A DNA stretch of 64,000 nt from NCBI RefSeq assembly GCF_950023065.1, contig NC_088680.1, forward strand, positions 9,536,559 to 9,600,558, in the 5' to 3' direction. Position 1 is the stretch's first letter. Each line of letters opens with the position of its first letter. The notes under the pieces were generated by a model. It was not told where the DNA came from. It made no database searches and saw only the letters and a list, made by a program, of their open reading frames with translations. This document shows positions 37,701 through 48,362 of the stretch, piece by piece. The DNA is from Planococcus citri (taxonomy: Eukaryota; Arthropoda; Insecta; Hemiptera; Pseudococcidae). The position numbers and the translations under genes were made by a program.

Positions 37701-40654
37701 AGATTACTTACTGATAACATTTTATAAAGCTGGGTAGTGTTTTTTGAAAAAATTTAGAAATGATGGAACTCAAACAAACTTGAGCCAAGTTATGAATTTC
37801 TTGACAAAGTTTTGAAAAAATTGTATAAAATAATGAAACAAAGTCGTCTGAATTTTTGAAAAAGAATGTGCAAATTTTTATTAAAAAAATGTGAAAATGT
37901 TTTCGAAATTGGGCAAATTTGTTGTGCAAACTTACTAAAATTTGGGCAAATTTTTGAAAAATTTACCCACAGGTTGAAAAAGTTGCATATTTATAAAACA
38001 GAACAAATTTCAAAAAAAAATCTGGAAATGTTTTGAAAATTTTGACAATTTTTAAAAACATTGATAAAATTTAATGGATTTGTTCAAAGTTGAACTTAAA
38101 TAAACTTGAGCCACGTGTTGAATTTTTTGACAAAATTTTGAAAAAATTGCATAAAATATTGAAAAATTTGTCTACATTTTGATAAAATGTGCAAATTTTA
38201 AAAAAATGTGCAACTTTAAAAAAAAAAGTGTAAAAATTAAAAAAATTTAACGTTTTGCAAGAAAATGATGCAATTTATTTCTCACAGAATGGGTAAAATT
38301 TCAAAAATATCGACATAATTTTGAAAAATTGAGCTATTTTGTAAAAATGATGGCAAATTTTGAACATGTTTTTTTTTAAATTTTGAAATCTTGTGCGAAC
38401 TTTGGAAAATTTAACACAAACGTTTGAAAAAGTTGAACATAAAACTACATAATTGGACAACAATTTTAGAAAATTGTGCAAAAATTTGAGAAATTCAAAA
38501 TTTTGAATAATTAAAGATTATTGATAAAATGATAACATTTCTAAAAGACAGCGGTTTTTTTCCAAAATTAAAAAAAAAATGGATCCAAGTTTTGAATTTC
38601 TTGGCAAAATTTTGAAAAAATTGAGCAACGTTTTGAAAATAATAAGAGTATTTTTTTTTCAAATGTCGTTGAACTTTACATATTTGGAAAAAGTTCTATT
38701 CAGTTTCAAATTTCAAATTCAAAAAAATGTAGAATGTTTGGAAAAAATTTGAAAACCGGATAGACAATTGAATAAAGTTTTACAAAATTGGACATCGTTT
38801 TTGAAACTATCGAGCAAAATTCTGTAAAATAGGACAATGTTTTTAAACAGTGTTAATTTTTCAAAATTTTTCAGAAGTGTACCAAAATTTATTTTAGGTA
38901 TTCAAATTCTAAACCTGGCTAAATTTTCGAAAACCTCATCAACTTACAAGTTATAATAAATTTAAAAACTGAAAAGTGAATAGAATAGGTACAAACGACC
39001 TCCAGATCAACGAAGAATAAAAAACAAGGCAACGAATGGTTCGTCACAAAATCTAGAATTATTTCTAATTGAAGTTCAAACAGCTAATTTTAAAATGTTG
39101 GGGAGGAAAGGATAGAAAAACTGGGTTGAAATAAGAGAAAAAAACTTCAAAAACTAGGCAAAAGTGATTGATGACTGATCGGTGATGGCTTGAATTCAAT
39201 TTTTTTTAAAATTACAAAAAAACCACCAATATGAAAAATTAAATTGTTTATGTCAAATTTTTTAATTTTGGCTAATTTCTCAACATTTACTTAAATTTGG
39301 CTCACAAATTATCACATCTGTAGGCAAATCTGATCCAAAATTTTGACATTTTCTCAAAATAGTGTAACCGGAAGGGGCACTTTAGAATAGCCAGTTTATT
39401 GACGAGTCATTTTTATGAATTTTGGAATTATCAGATATGTAATTGTTTCTTTTGTTTGATCGTTATAAAATAATCGTGAAATTTTTTTAATAATTTTTTA
39501 GGAGGGGGGGGGAGAAATAGCAAAATTCAACACCACATTCGAATTCAATACTCACCCTTCAAACTATACATATAAATCGACACCCCACACGAGACAGAAA
39601 CCGTATCAGTTGCATATCTTCAAAACTCGCAGGAGCTCTCTAAAAACTATACAAACACACCGTCTAAGGTACACGTACCTTTTTCCGGCTCGATGTAATC
39701 GATCATGTAACCATCCAACAAGATGGACTCGTTATTCTCCGATTTCTTTTCTTTTTTCTCTTTAAAACTACACAACGCGTAGAGTTTATCGGCGACTTCG
39801 TAAACAACGTGGTATCTCTTTTTCCACTTCTTCCATGCCAGTTTTCCCATCGCGTATAAATATCTACAAAAACACATTTCAAAACAATATTAAGGTTTAA
39901 ACGCTCAAAAATTCACAAAAAAAATTGTAGAGTGTGAGGAGAGAAAGGGGTGTCGTACACTCACCCGCAATATTTCATATTCGGTGGACTTTCCATTCTA
40001 CATATGACTTTGATTTTGAGATCTTGATCAGCGCTGCTTTTAGCCACAGTCATCGGATGCCATTCGGCAACCTGTTTAAAAAAAACTCACCATCAAACTG
40101 AAAAATATCCCCCTCCTCTTACACAGATGAGAGCATTCGCTTACTTGAGAAGAATGAGGATTCGGATGCAGGGTTACTTTACCGAGTTCTTTATCTTCCA
40201 ACGAAAGCATACCAGCATTTTCAGCGTACAATTTGAGCTTAACTACAGGCAACGGATGTACTAAGGTAAAATCCCCTTGGGTATTCCATCTATACTCGTA
40301 CATACGAAAGGTACGTAAAAAAATGGTTAACTTTACACTCGAAAAGCTACAACCAACGTACGTAAGTATATATATAAAATATATGGTAATTTTTCACAGC
40401 CACTTACACAGCGTTGGATGCTTCGACGTGCTCGGTTTGTAATTTACCTTCGCCTTCGACTTCGATGGTGCAATATACGATTTTATTTCCTGCCACTGAC
40501 TTGAGTCCTTCTACGCCGAGAACCACAACCTGTGCGAAAAAGTACCACCAGGGCTTAATTCTAGAGAGTCAAATATTCTACACATATAAATTTGAATACT
40601 CTTACCTCTAATTGAAACGTCAAAGCGTCATCCATATCGACGATATGGATGTGT
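26748..40654 (-). CDS. Cadps: CAPS/CADPS-type calcium-dependent secretion activator: C2 and PH domain exons
   Basis: Minus-strand exons: 40606-40654 (or initiating at ATG 40635), 40408-40529, 40145-40289, 39965-40071, 39679-39863 and 26748-26989, all in phase. The C2 part includes GLKSVAGNKIVYCTIEVEG and NTQGDF, then LEDKELGKVTLHPNP. The PH part includes YLYAMGKLAWKKWKKRY, LLDGYMIDYIEPE, EGDTVLFATDEE and LYKTTGQSHKPTPP. All are recognisable CAPS signatures. In the family, the protein primes dense-core vesicles for calcium-triggered exocytosis; the PH domain binds phosphoinositides and the later MUN domain binds syntaxin. Here the frame ends 32 residues after GQSHKP, giving 276 residues from ATG 40635, with no MUN exons seen and none of the usual N-terminal region. 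It may be a short isoform, a truncated paralogue, or a full gene whose other exons lie outside. The upstream acceptor at 40655 is weak. Confidence 0.85.
27180..31640. repeat. inverted array of about 700-bp units in the CAPS intron
   Basis: Units on the left run aattcgaggtcgctga, a middle part, gactcggcgacctcgaatta, aatgcaaaggggttagttca and tttccggcgtcagattttca. From about 29,890 the same phrases appear reverse-complemented. The centre is a close palindrome: ccccagactgatgggttctt (about 29,758) mirrors aagaacccatcagtctgggg (about 30,000). Left-arm copies start near 27,180, 27,600, 28,020, 28,440, 28,850 and 29,265. Open frames inside are repeat artefacts. Confidence 0.88.
31900..32640. repeat. 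about 125-bp tandem units ending in ctgatttcgaatattgac
   Basis: Five to six diverged units share agaggcgctgatttcgaat, aacagctcccaaa, cacaataagctcccaaattt and a caaaaattttgag phrase. They lie next to the inverted array and share its gctgatttcgaat wording, so the two families may be related. Confidence 0.8.
32640..33418. other. CAPS intron sequence without recognised features
   Basis: AT-rich single-copy-looking sequence. Short phrases such as caagaaaatcggttcg look like old repeat remains. No exon candidate other than the microexon immediately after it. Confidence 0.4.
33419..33439 (-). CDS. Cadps: candidate 21-nt microexon of the CAPS-like gene
   Basis: On the minus strand, the acceptor TTCTGTTACAG is followed by 21 nt and then GTAAGTAG, a near-consensus donor. 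Insertion between the 39679-39863 exon (phase 1 end) and the 26989 exon keeps the frame. It adds seven residues, changing EPEKELQGG to EPEKAHLMVGTKLQGG within a loop of the PH domain. From memory, some insect CAPS isoforms have a comparable NLM-containing insertion before the L-GG motif, while vertebrate proteins resemble the version without it. It could be alternatively spliced. It is not proven without transcripts. Confidence 0.6.
34450..34731 (+). CDS. secreted single-domain Kazal-type inhibitor-like protein, nested in the CAPS intron
   Basis: 93 residues in one exon. Residues 1-22 form a signal peptide ending IELEA. Six cysteines lie at 28, 33, 42, 61, 68 and 82. The VWDPLCA, EFKNHC, C-x6-C and YKGHC elements fit a Kazal fold, with an enlarged loop (18 residues) between the third and fourth cysteines. 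Kazal domains bind serine proteases through a loop after the second cysteine; some insect members, such as vasotab-like proteins, have other activities. The target is unknown. The tail is Thr/Pro/Lys rich. The gene lies on the opposite strand, within the 12.7-kb intron, in an island free of the surrounding repeats, so it probably has its own promoter. A 5' untranslated intron cannot be excluded. Confidence 0.82.
   Translation: MKSFACLASILVLCLLVIELEAQDKKKCPVSACNDKVWDPLCAGKPNAKPTDKPVEFKNHCLMTTHNCQHNDTLQQLYKGHCKNATSTTPKPK
34751..34780. repeat. (TC)n microsatellite just after the Kazal gene
   Basis: Fifteen consecutive tc dinucleotides begin 20 nt past the stop codon, in the likely 3' untranslated region. 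Confidence 0.9.
35400..38880. repeat. attgtgcaaa-rich degenerate satellite
   Basis: The phrase aaaaattgtgcaaagttt(g/t) recurs with a spacing of about 23-25 bp at 35,595-35,760 and more loosely elsewhere. In 35,940-36,850 many copies are reversed (ttgcacaattttt). Units are highly diverged towards 38.9 kb. The many phenylalanine-, lysine- and cysteine-rich small frames on the minus strand come from this repeat. Confidence 0.82.
38881..39640. other. CAPS intron sequence near the 39.68-kb donor
   Basis: AT-rich with a G-run near 39,503-39,512. No exon or recognised repeat. Confidence 0.4.
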
Positions 40655-41400
40655 CTATACTCTATCTCAACAACGTATACTCGAAACAACCCCCCTTTCA
40701 CAAGGTAAGTTTCTCAACGCATTTCACATTCGTCGAGGTACCAAAAAAAAAAATCACCTAAGCTACGAAATGGCGTACAAATAGGGTACTGTGAATTGGC
40801 CGAAAACCCTTATATTATTGTACAAATAGGAAATGCAAGTTACGCGAGACGACACAATACTCGTCGAATTAGCCGTCGAGTATACGAAAATCGATCATCT
40901 CATATTTCGAAATACACATAGAGGAATATAAATTTGGCCCGTTCGCGGCCCCGAACAACCCGAAAACCAGCAGCGACGACCGACTCTCGCAGGAAAACTT
41001 GTAAGAAAAAATATGTTGGGTACGGCGGTCGTAGCACGACGAGAGAGAGAGCGTAGCTTTGGCTGACTTTTGGACTGGAATCGATACAAAGTTTCGCACA
41101 CGTGTGGGGGCGGCGAAGAAGAAGAGAAGTTGCGCGGTAGCAACGCTGCTTATTGTAGCTTAGCTTAGGATGGGCTGCGAAGGGGGAGGGAGGGGGCCAC
41201 GGATGAGGGGTGAGAATTAAGGGGACGATTTCTAACGTAGTTGTAGTAGTAGTAACCCGACAAAAATATGCCCACATACACGACGATGAAGAAGACGACG
41301 TGCCGATGGCATGGCGGAAAATACTACACGCGAAATTATTTCAAGAACTTGATCCCTTTCTCGTCTCTTTCGTGTCCACCCTCACACCCTCCCCTTCACC
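40655..41400 (-). promoter_or_regulatory. CpG-richer region upstream of the recognised CAPS exons
   Basis: 40,930-41,170 is visibly richer in C, G and CpG (cgttcgcggccccg, cgacgaccgactctcg) than the rest of the window and lies about 300 bp upstream of the first recognised exon. It could be a promoter and leader for a short C2-PH transcript. Small frames here show no conserved domain. No TATA box or initiator was convincingly placed. Confidence 0.25.
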
Positions 41401-43129
41401 CCTCCCTCCTCCATCCTAGATGTATTTCCTCACTCGGTTGGTACCTACCTACCTACCTACTGCTATGTATAGAAAGGTATTATGTACGGTTCTCTTTTCT
41501 TTTTCCGAGTCTCTTTTTTTTCCTTTTCTTTTTTTCCCTTCAAGACCTAATTTTCGGCGCGGCCATTCGGATGAGAAAAGTCGATTACCTATCTGTCGTT
41601 GGCACACGTTGCACGGTTAAATCTCTTCCCAGTTCCCAGTTCCCTGTATGCCCCTGCCCCTCCATCTCTGCACTTCTTCATCGTCATTCACTTGTTCTTT
41701 TCAAACTCTTCTCCTTTATGTATTGTATAGTAGGTACCTACCTACCTATAGCTTTATATACGTACGTACAAAAAGCGACCATAAATCACATAACGTATAC
41801 TACGCCGCAAGTCTGCGTCAAATGCAGCAGCTTATAGGTACTGTATAAAGCTTATATATATATAGGTACTATATAAGTATAATTTTTTAAATGCCCATAC
41901 GTAGTAGTACATAGGTACGAGAATAGAATGAAGCTGCGCGCGCAACCCTTATATTATAGCTTTGGAATATTATGTAGAGTAGTGTGGGACGCAGCAGGGG
42001 AAAGGGGGGAGGGTGGTGAGTTGGTGTTTTTCAAAGTGGACCATTCAGGGTAGCTTTTTTGTAGTATTTGGGTTGCGAGAGGTACCTACGACTACGAGAG
42101 AAAAGGGTATACCTACGTAAAAAGGTAAGTGTAAGAGTATCGTACGTACGTATCTATACGACTATATAGTAACAGTAACCTAGTGAACGAGGTTTTCGTT
42201 TCGGTGAAAACCCGAACGGCGGTAAGTACCCTAAGGCTGAATACACTTAGGTTGTTCAACGAACGAACGAACGCCAGACTACGAGTATTTATACCCTACG
42301 AAATTTTTTCTCTTCAACGTAAAGGGTCAGTAACATGGTATCGTTTTTCCGCCATCTATCGCTTTCGTTGCCTCATCACTCGTTGTTGTACGACTTGGAT
42401 GGAAAACAATATAAAATGTATTGACTGTTTACTAGTATTTGTATAAAGGTAAAGTTCACAGGGTGGGGTTTCTTTTTTTTTGTTATGAAAAAGGGTGGGA
42501 TGTTATAGGATGAATTTCAGCAGCGCTGAAGTGAAATTTATGGTTAGGTTATGGATTAGGGTGGGTCGTGAAAAATAACAATGTTGGGAAATTTTGGATA
42601 AATTATTGGAGATTTTTTGTTATGCGTAGAAAGTGGATTAGAAAAATGGGAGTAAGGTCTCCTGTGCGAAGAAAGTTGACTTAGTGCGTAGAATTCCAAG
42701 TTTGGAAAAAGTCTGACAAAATATCAGGAAGTCATTTTTGAAAGTTTGATGGGGTAGGTATTATTTGAGTGATTCACTGATTTTTTTCAAGTTTTTACAA
42801 AAAGTCAGGAAAACAACGAGATTATGTCCCAGGTTTTTAAAAATCGTACAATGTTAGAAATCAACAAGACCCCCCCCCCCCAATATTAGAAAGTTTAATA
42901 TATTACAAAGTGAACAAGTCCTCCTCCCGACCCTCGAGTTTTCAAAAGTCAGCCTCACATCGATTGATCGGTTATCGTCTTAATTTTTTCAAGTTTGATA
43001 TAATGTCAGGAACTCAAAAACTTTTTTCATAATTTTCAAAAGTTGATATATTTTTTTTCCAAGTTTTTGAACAATCTGAAATACCTAATGTCAGTATATA
43101 AGTCAACGGAATTTGTTTCCCAAGTTCTC
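41400..43129. other. gene-free interval with tacc/ctac microsatellite patches
   Basis: Short (ctac)n runs occur at about 41,441-41,461 and 41,733-41,748, with tatata runs near 41,850. No coding segment was recognised; the 189-residue frame at 41,268-41,837 is low-complexity and lacks any domain. Confidence 0.45.
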
Positions 43130-45151
43130 GTCCGGCATATGGCAATAGGAGTAATTGCACCCCCCCGCCGATCCACCGGGACAACTTTTTTCTTGAAGGG
43201 GACATCCTAAGGAACATTTTAAAGCAAACTTGTCCAAAAAAAAGTTGGCCTTACTTACAAAATGTCGGCCATTTTGATTGACAGGTCAGTCGAAATCGCA
43301 GATTTGCGTTTCAAAATAGGACTTTGCACGAAAATTTTTCAAACCTTACAAAGGTAGATCGAAAGATCATGCAAAAATTCATCACCTGTCAAAATTTCAA
43401 GTGCTAAAATGCGTTTTTCAACTTTTGGCGAATTTTTGAAAATCCAATTTAGGCTAAAAATGAGGGAAAAAATCAAAATTTTACCAAATTGACCAAGAAA
43501 GCTGAAATTTTGGATTATACCCTATTTTTGACATGCCAAATCGATTGGAAACGGTTTCAACTCGTTTTGAACAGTTCTGGAGCCTCCAGCAGATTTTTGA
43601 AACTCGAAATTCCCACAAAATTCCGTCAAATTGGAGTTGTAAAGCGGAAATTTATTCTAAAAACTAATTTCAATACGCTATGAAGTACTGCAGGTAAATT
43701 TCAAGTCATTTTGGAGCTTCCAGCGACTTTTTGAAAATTCCTGAAGCATCCAGCGGATTTTTGAAACTTTAAATTTTCACAAAATTTCATCAAATGGAGA
43801 TAGTAGTATTAGTAGTAGTAATATTTATTCGATCTGTTACTTCAGTAACATTCAGAAAGCTGAAATTTACTCTACACTCCAATTTTAACATCCTCTGAAG
43901 ACGACTTCACGTGGGTTCAAGTCATTTTAGAGCCTTCAGCGACTTTTTTGAAAATTACTGGAGCCTCCAGAAGATTTTTGAAACTTGAAATTTCCCCAAG
44001 ATTTCATCAAACTGAGATGGATAGTCGAAATTCATTCTGCTAACTAATTTCAATACGCTACGAAGTTGACTGCTGGTGGATTTCAAGTCGTTTTGGAGCC
44101 TCCAACGACTTTTTGAAAGGTTATATGGCGTTTTTTTGGAAAATTGAAATTTCCTCGAAGTAGCTGGAAGCTTCAAAACTATTTGAATCCACCATGTAGT
44201 CTGCGAAGTAAATTTCTGCTTGCCAACTCAATTTCATAAATTAATGTTGCGGGAATTTAAAGTTTCAAAAATGTACTGGAGGCTCCAGTAATTTTCAAAA
44301 AAGTCGCTGGAGGCTCTAAAATGACTTGAACCCACCAGAAGTCGTCTTCAGAGGGTGTTAAAATTGGAGTGTAGAGTAAATTTCAGCTTTCCATCTCCAT
44401 TTGATGAAATTTTGTGAAAATTCAAAGTTTCAAAAATCTACTGGAGGCTCCAAAACGACTTGAAATTTACCTGCAGTACTTTGTAGCGTATTGAAATTAG
44501 TTTTCAGAACAAATTTCAGCTTTACAACTCCAATTTGATGAAATTTTGTGGGAATTTCGAGTTTTAAAAATCTGCTGGAGGCTTCAAAACGACTTGAAAT
44601 TTACCTGCAGTACTTCGTAGCGTATTAAAATTAGTTTTTAGAGTAAATTTCAGCTTTACAACTCCAATTTGATGGAATTTTGTGGGAATTTCGAGTTTCA
44701 AAAATCTGCTGGAGGCTCCAGAACTGCTCAAAACGGATTGAGACCGTTTCCAATCGATTTGGCATATCGAAAATAGGGTATATCCCAAATTTCAGCTTTC
44801 TTGGTCAATTTTGTAAAATTTTGATTTTTTCCCTCATTTTTGGCCTAAATTGGATTTTCAAAAATTCACCAAAAATCGAAAAACGCACTTTAGCACTTGA
44901 AGTTTTGACAGGTGATGAATTTTTGCATGATGTTTCGATCTACCTTTGTAAAATTTGAACATTTTCGCGCAAGTCCTATGTTGAAATCCAAAATCTGCGA
45001 TTTCGGCTGACCTGTCAATCAAAAAGGCCAACTTTTTTTTGGACAAGTTTGCTTTAAAATGTTCCTTAGGATGTCCCCTTTAAGAAAAAAGTTGTCTCGG
45101 AGGATCGGCGGGGGGGGGGCGTGCAATTACTCCTATTGTCATATGTCGGAC
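43130..45151. repeat. 2-kb imperfect palindrome (foldback-type repeat)
   Basis: The left arm begins gtccggcatatggcaatagg and the right arm ends with its near reverse complement, cctattgtcatatgtcggac. Matching landmarks include ccgccgatcc / ggatcggcgg, ggggacatcctaaggaac / gttccttaggatgtcccc and gacaggtgatgaatttttgc on the right with its mirror on the left. Outer arms of about 600 bp match closely. The middle has several copies of a tctggagcctccagcagatt phrase in both orientations. No coding capacity and no clear target duplication were seen. Confidence 0.85.
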
Positions 45152-46544
45152 TATTTGGAAAGAACCCTAGCGCGAAAACAATCGATGTCGAAAATTTAAG
45201 CTCCGGAGGTATTCCTGGAGAGGAGATATGGGTCCTCTAATGTGGAGGAATTTTTAATAAAATCGTGTTTTTTTTGCTCTAGCCTACCTATGTAGTTTGA
45301 TTTCCATCTTGCATTTTTCGAAATTTTGGTTCCAAACTTCACCTATGAAAATCTCAACTTTGATTTTCAAGTCCAACTTATATTTCAGGATCAGAATCAA
45401 CGCCTTCAAAATGCCATAATTCAACACCAGAATATTGCATTTTTCATCATTTTAGGCCTCCAGCCTTCCTCTGAGGCTTCGAGGGGGGCTCGGTAGTGAT
45501 TCAAATATCAAACATATTGAATCAGAGTCTTGCAAAACCTACAATATTTGGTACTTGAGTACCTACTCAAATTACATTTTTTGAAATTTTACGTGCCGCA
45601 AGGTTATCACCTCACTTTTTAGAAGTCTCAATTTTGATTTTAGAGTCAAACTAGATTCAAAATCAGAACCAGTACCCTCGACCTCTATTTTGATACTCAT
45701 ATCTTTTTTTTCGATAATTGAAATTTTTCTCATTTCCCCTCTCCCCTCTCCTTTTAGACAGCAACGCTTTAAAAATATCAACAAAATAAATTTGTGAAAT
45801 GTGAATAAAAGCCTTCTGTTATCCAAAAAATTAAATCGGATTGCAAAAAAAAAATGCGGGAGGATGTTGGCCAAATTCAGTGGGGGACCTTCATATTGAA
45901 TTGAAAATCACTCAGAAAAAAAAATTAGTTCCGGAGATGCCTCTGAAGGGGAGATATGGGTTTTCAGAGAGGAGGTATTTTTGACAAATATATGGTTTTT
46001 TCGCTCTAGCCTCCAGGGCTGCATACTGATAAACATAAATGGTATTGGTATTTAGCATACAGTACCCAAAATGGTAAAATTAGCAATTTGAAAATTTTCA
46101 ACCTCTCAGTAGTAGAACCCTATAAGTGGTCTTGGGTTCTGATGCTAATGACATGACCTAGGTCCTTTGGGCGATGCAGAATTTCACGCCTCCCTTCCAG
46201 CGAAACCTTCGGGATGTTTGCCTGTATGACACTGACTTTTGAGAACTTGGAAAAAATATGCGATAAATTCTCGTCATAAGGTTAGACTTTGAGTTTGACA
46301 TACAAGAATGACCAGAAAATTGACCAATTCACAATTTGTAAATCACTTACCTATCTGATTTCACAACATTTGATCAAGCTTTTAAGAACTTGGAAAAATT
46401 TTCTTCAATTCCAAATATGTATTCTGCTAGACTTTTAAAAATTTTTAAAAATTACAAATTTTTGACATTTTCACTCGTACTCAAGTGGACATTTACATTT
46501 AGAAATCAAATCATATAACAACTTGAAACATAATTACTAAATTG
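45152..46544. other. gene-free interval with a duplicated phrase
   Basis: The phrase gaggtattcctggagaggagatatgggt... (about 45,210) has a diverged second copy near 45,935 (gagatgcctctgaaggggagatatgggt...), each followed by the gctctagcct string. Otherwise no feature was recognised. Confidence 0.45.
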
Positions 46545-47104
46545 CTGACCGTGAGAGGTCAGATAGGCAGGTACATAGACAACCTTGGGAAACCAGCCAG
46601 ACAGGTCAATGCCCTTCCAGATAAGAAGGCAGACAACCTTGAGAAGTCAGACAGACGGGTCAATGACCTCAGAGGTCAGACAAGAAGACAAGCGACTTTT
46701 AAAAATTTTACAGGTAGGCCAATGACCTCAAGAAGCCAGAGAGATAGACAGACGACCTTGGGAAGCCAGACACACCGGTCAAGGACCTGAAAGGACAGAC
46801 AGGAAAGCAGACGACCTCAGGAAACCAGACAGACGGGTCAATAGCCTTAAAATGCCGGACGCAAAGACGGACAACGACAACCTAGAGAAGCCAGATAGGC
46901 AAACATACGATCATGAGAGGGTAGATAGGCTGGTTAATGACCTCAAGAGGCAAGACAAACGGGTCAGTGACCTTAAGAAGTCTGCAAGGCAGATAGATGA
47001 CCTTGAAATGCCTGGCAAACGGGGCCAATGACCTTGATATGATATAGAGTCAGATAAATGACATTGATAAGCAATGTAGAAAAGTCAATGACCTTAAAAT
47101 GGTC

Positions 47105-47135
<31 letters not shown>

Positions 47136-47450
47136 TAACCTTGAGGAGCCAGACAAACGATTCAATGACCTCAAGAGGTAAACCACGCAGACAGAGAGAC
47201 TGACAGACTACATATATTGAGAAGCCAGACAAGACAGGTCAATAACCTTAAGAAGCCAGTCAAGAAGACAGATAACCTACACTGGTTAAATAGAAAGGTC
47301 AGTGGCCTTGAAAAACAGTCAGGCAGACAGTTGACTTCGATTGGAATGGAGACAGGCACGTATAGGCAACTTTGAGAGGCCAAACAGGCAGACAGACGAC
47401 TTCAAGGGTGAGTGAGGGCTAGACAGGTAGGTCAGTGACCTCGAGTCTCC
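46545..47450. repeat. second gacag / ggtcaatgacctt array
   Basis: Same family as the array at 1056-3760: ccagacagacgggtcaatgacct, gaagccagacag and a (gaca)n run at about 47,104-47,134. It starts with ccgtgagaggtcagatagg and ends with gacctcgagtctccc. Confidence 0.85.
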
Positions 47451-48362
47451 CCCTTCCTCCACACCAAAAAACATCTTATTTTACTTTTTTTCAGAAATGC
47501 TAACATTGTTTGAGAGAACAGAATATTTTTTTGATGATAATGTTTCGAAGCATTTTAAACGCAAAATTTGACAAATTTCATTTTCTATTTTATTTTATTT
47601 TTTTTGAATTGTGTGCTTTGGCTCAGTACAAAAAGTAGGTACCAAAATGACTGCATACTGGGGATGTTACTCGTATTTTAAAATGCTTTTTCATGTTTTC
47701 CTGGCACTTTAATTTGATTATGAAATTTTCACCAAAATTTTGCTTGAATTTCATCAATTAATTATAAATAGAATTAGGCAAGTTTCAATATGCTTTTCTG
47801 ATGTTTTTATTCTAATTTTGAATTACCGACATTTTAAAAATATTTATGAGATTTTGTTTTCGTGTATTTTATATTTTGTAGTCATGTCATTGTTTAACAT
47901 GTTTTCACGATGCTACATGTACATACAAATAGTGTTCAATTTTTCCAAAGTTTCATCAATTTATTGCAATTTTTAATAATTTGTAACGCTTGAAACATAT
48001 TTCAATTCAATTTTTAACACGATTTAATGTTATTTTTCATCAGTTTTTGGCAGTTTCAAATGACCTTGATGCTTTCTAAAGTACATTTTATTCCCACTAA
48101 AACGCACCAAAACCTAAAATGAATATTTCTTGTAATTTCATCTTGTCAAGTTTATTTTTAAACACAACTTTTTATTCAGTATTCAATTTTTATTCAACAA
48201 ACATATTCATCAATCGCGATCGATATAAAATGAAATCTAATCGCACCTAAAATAATAGTGTCGAATTTCCAACTAATATTATAAATCTTTCAACGCACTG
48301 TTTCTATTTAAAATCAAATCAAAGTATAACTCGCAGCCCAAAAATTAACCCCCTTTCAACTC
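47451..48362. other. 3' flank of the first LRR gene
   Basis: Very AT-rich. Its end (about 48,170-48,360) resembles the 3' flank of the second LRR gene (56,510-56,660): both contain caattttt-type, aacatatt, gatcgatataaaatg / gatcaatgcaaaata and atcaaa(g)tataactc phrases. This suggests the duplication included the 3' untranslated region. Confidence 0.5.

Noticed and set aside
41268..41837. 189-residue plus-strand open frame
   Set aside because: Low-complexity Pro/Ser/Phe-rich translation, no domain, no splice or homology support, and within a CT-rich simple-sequence region.
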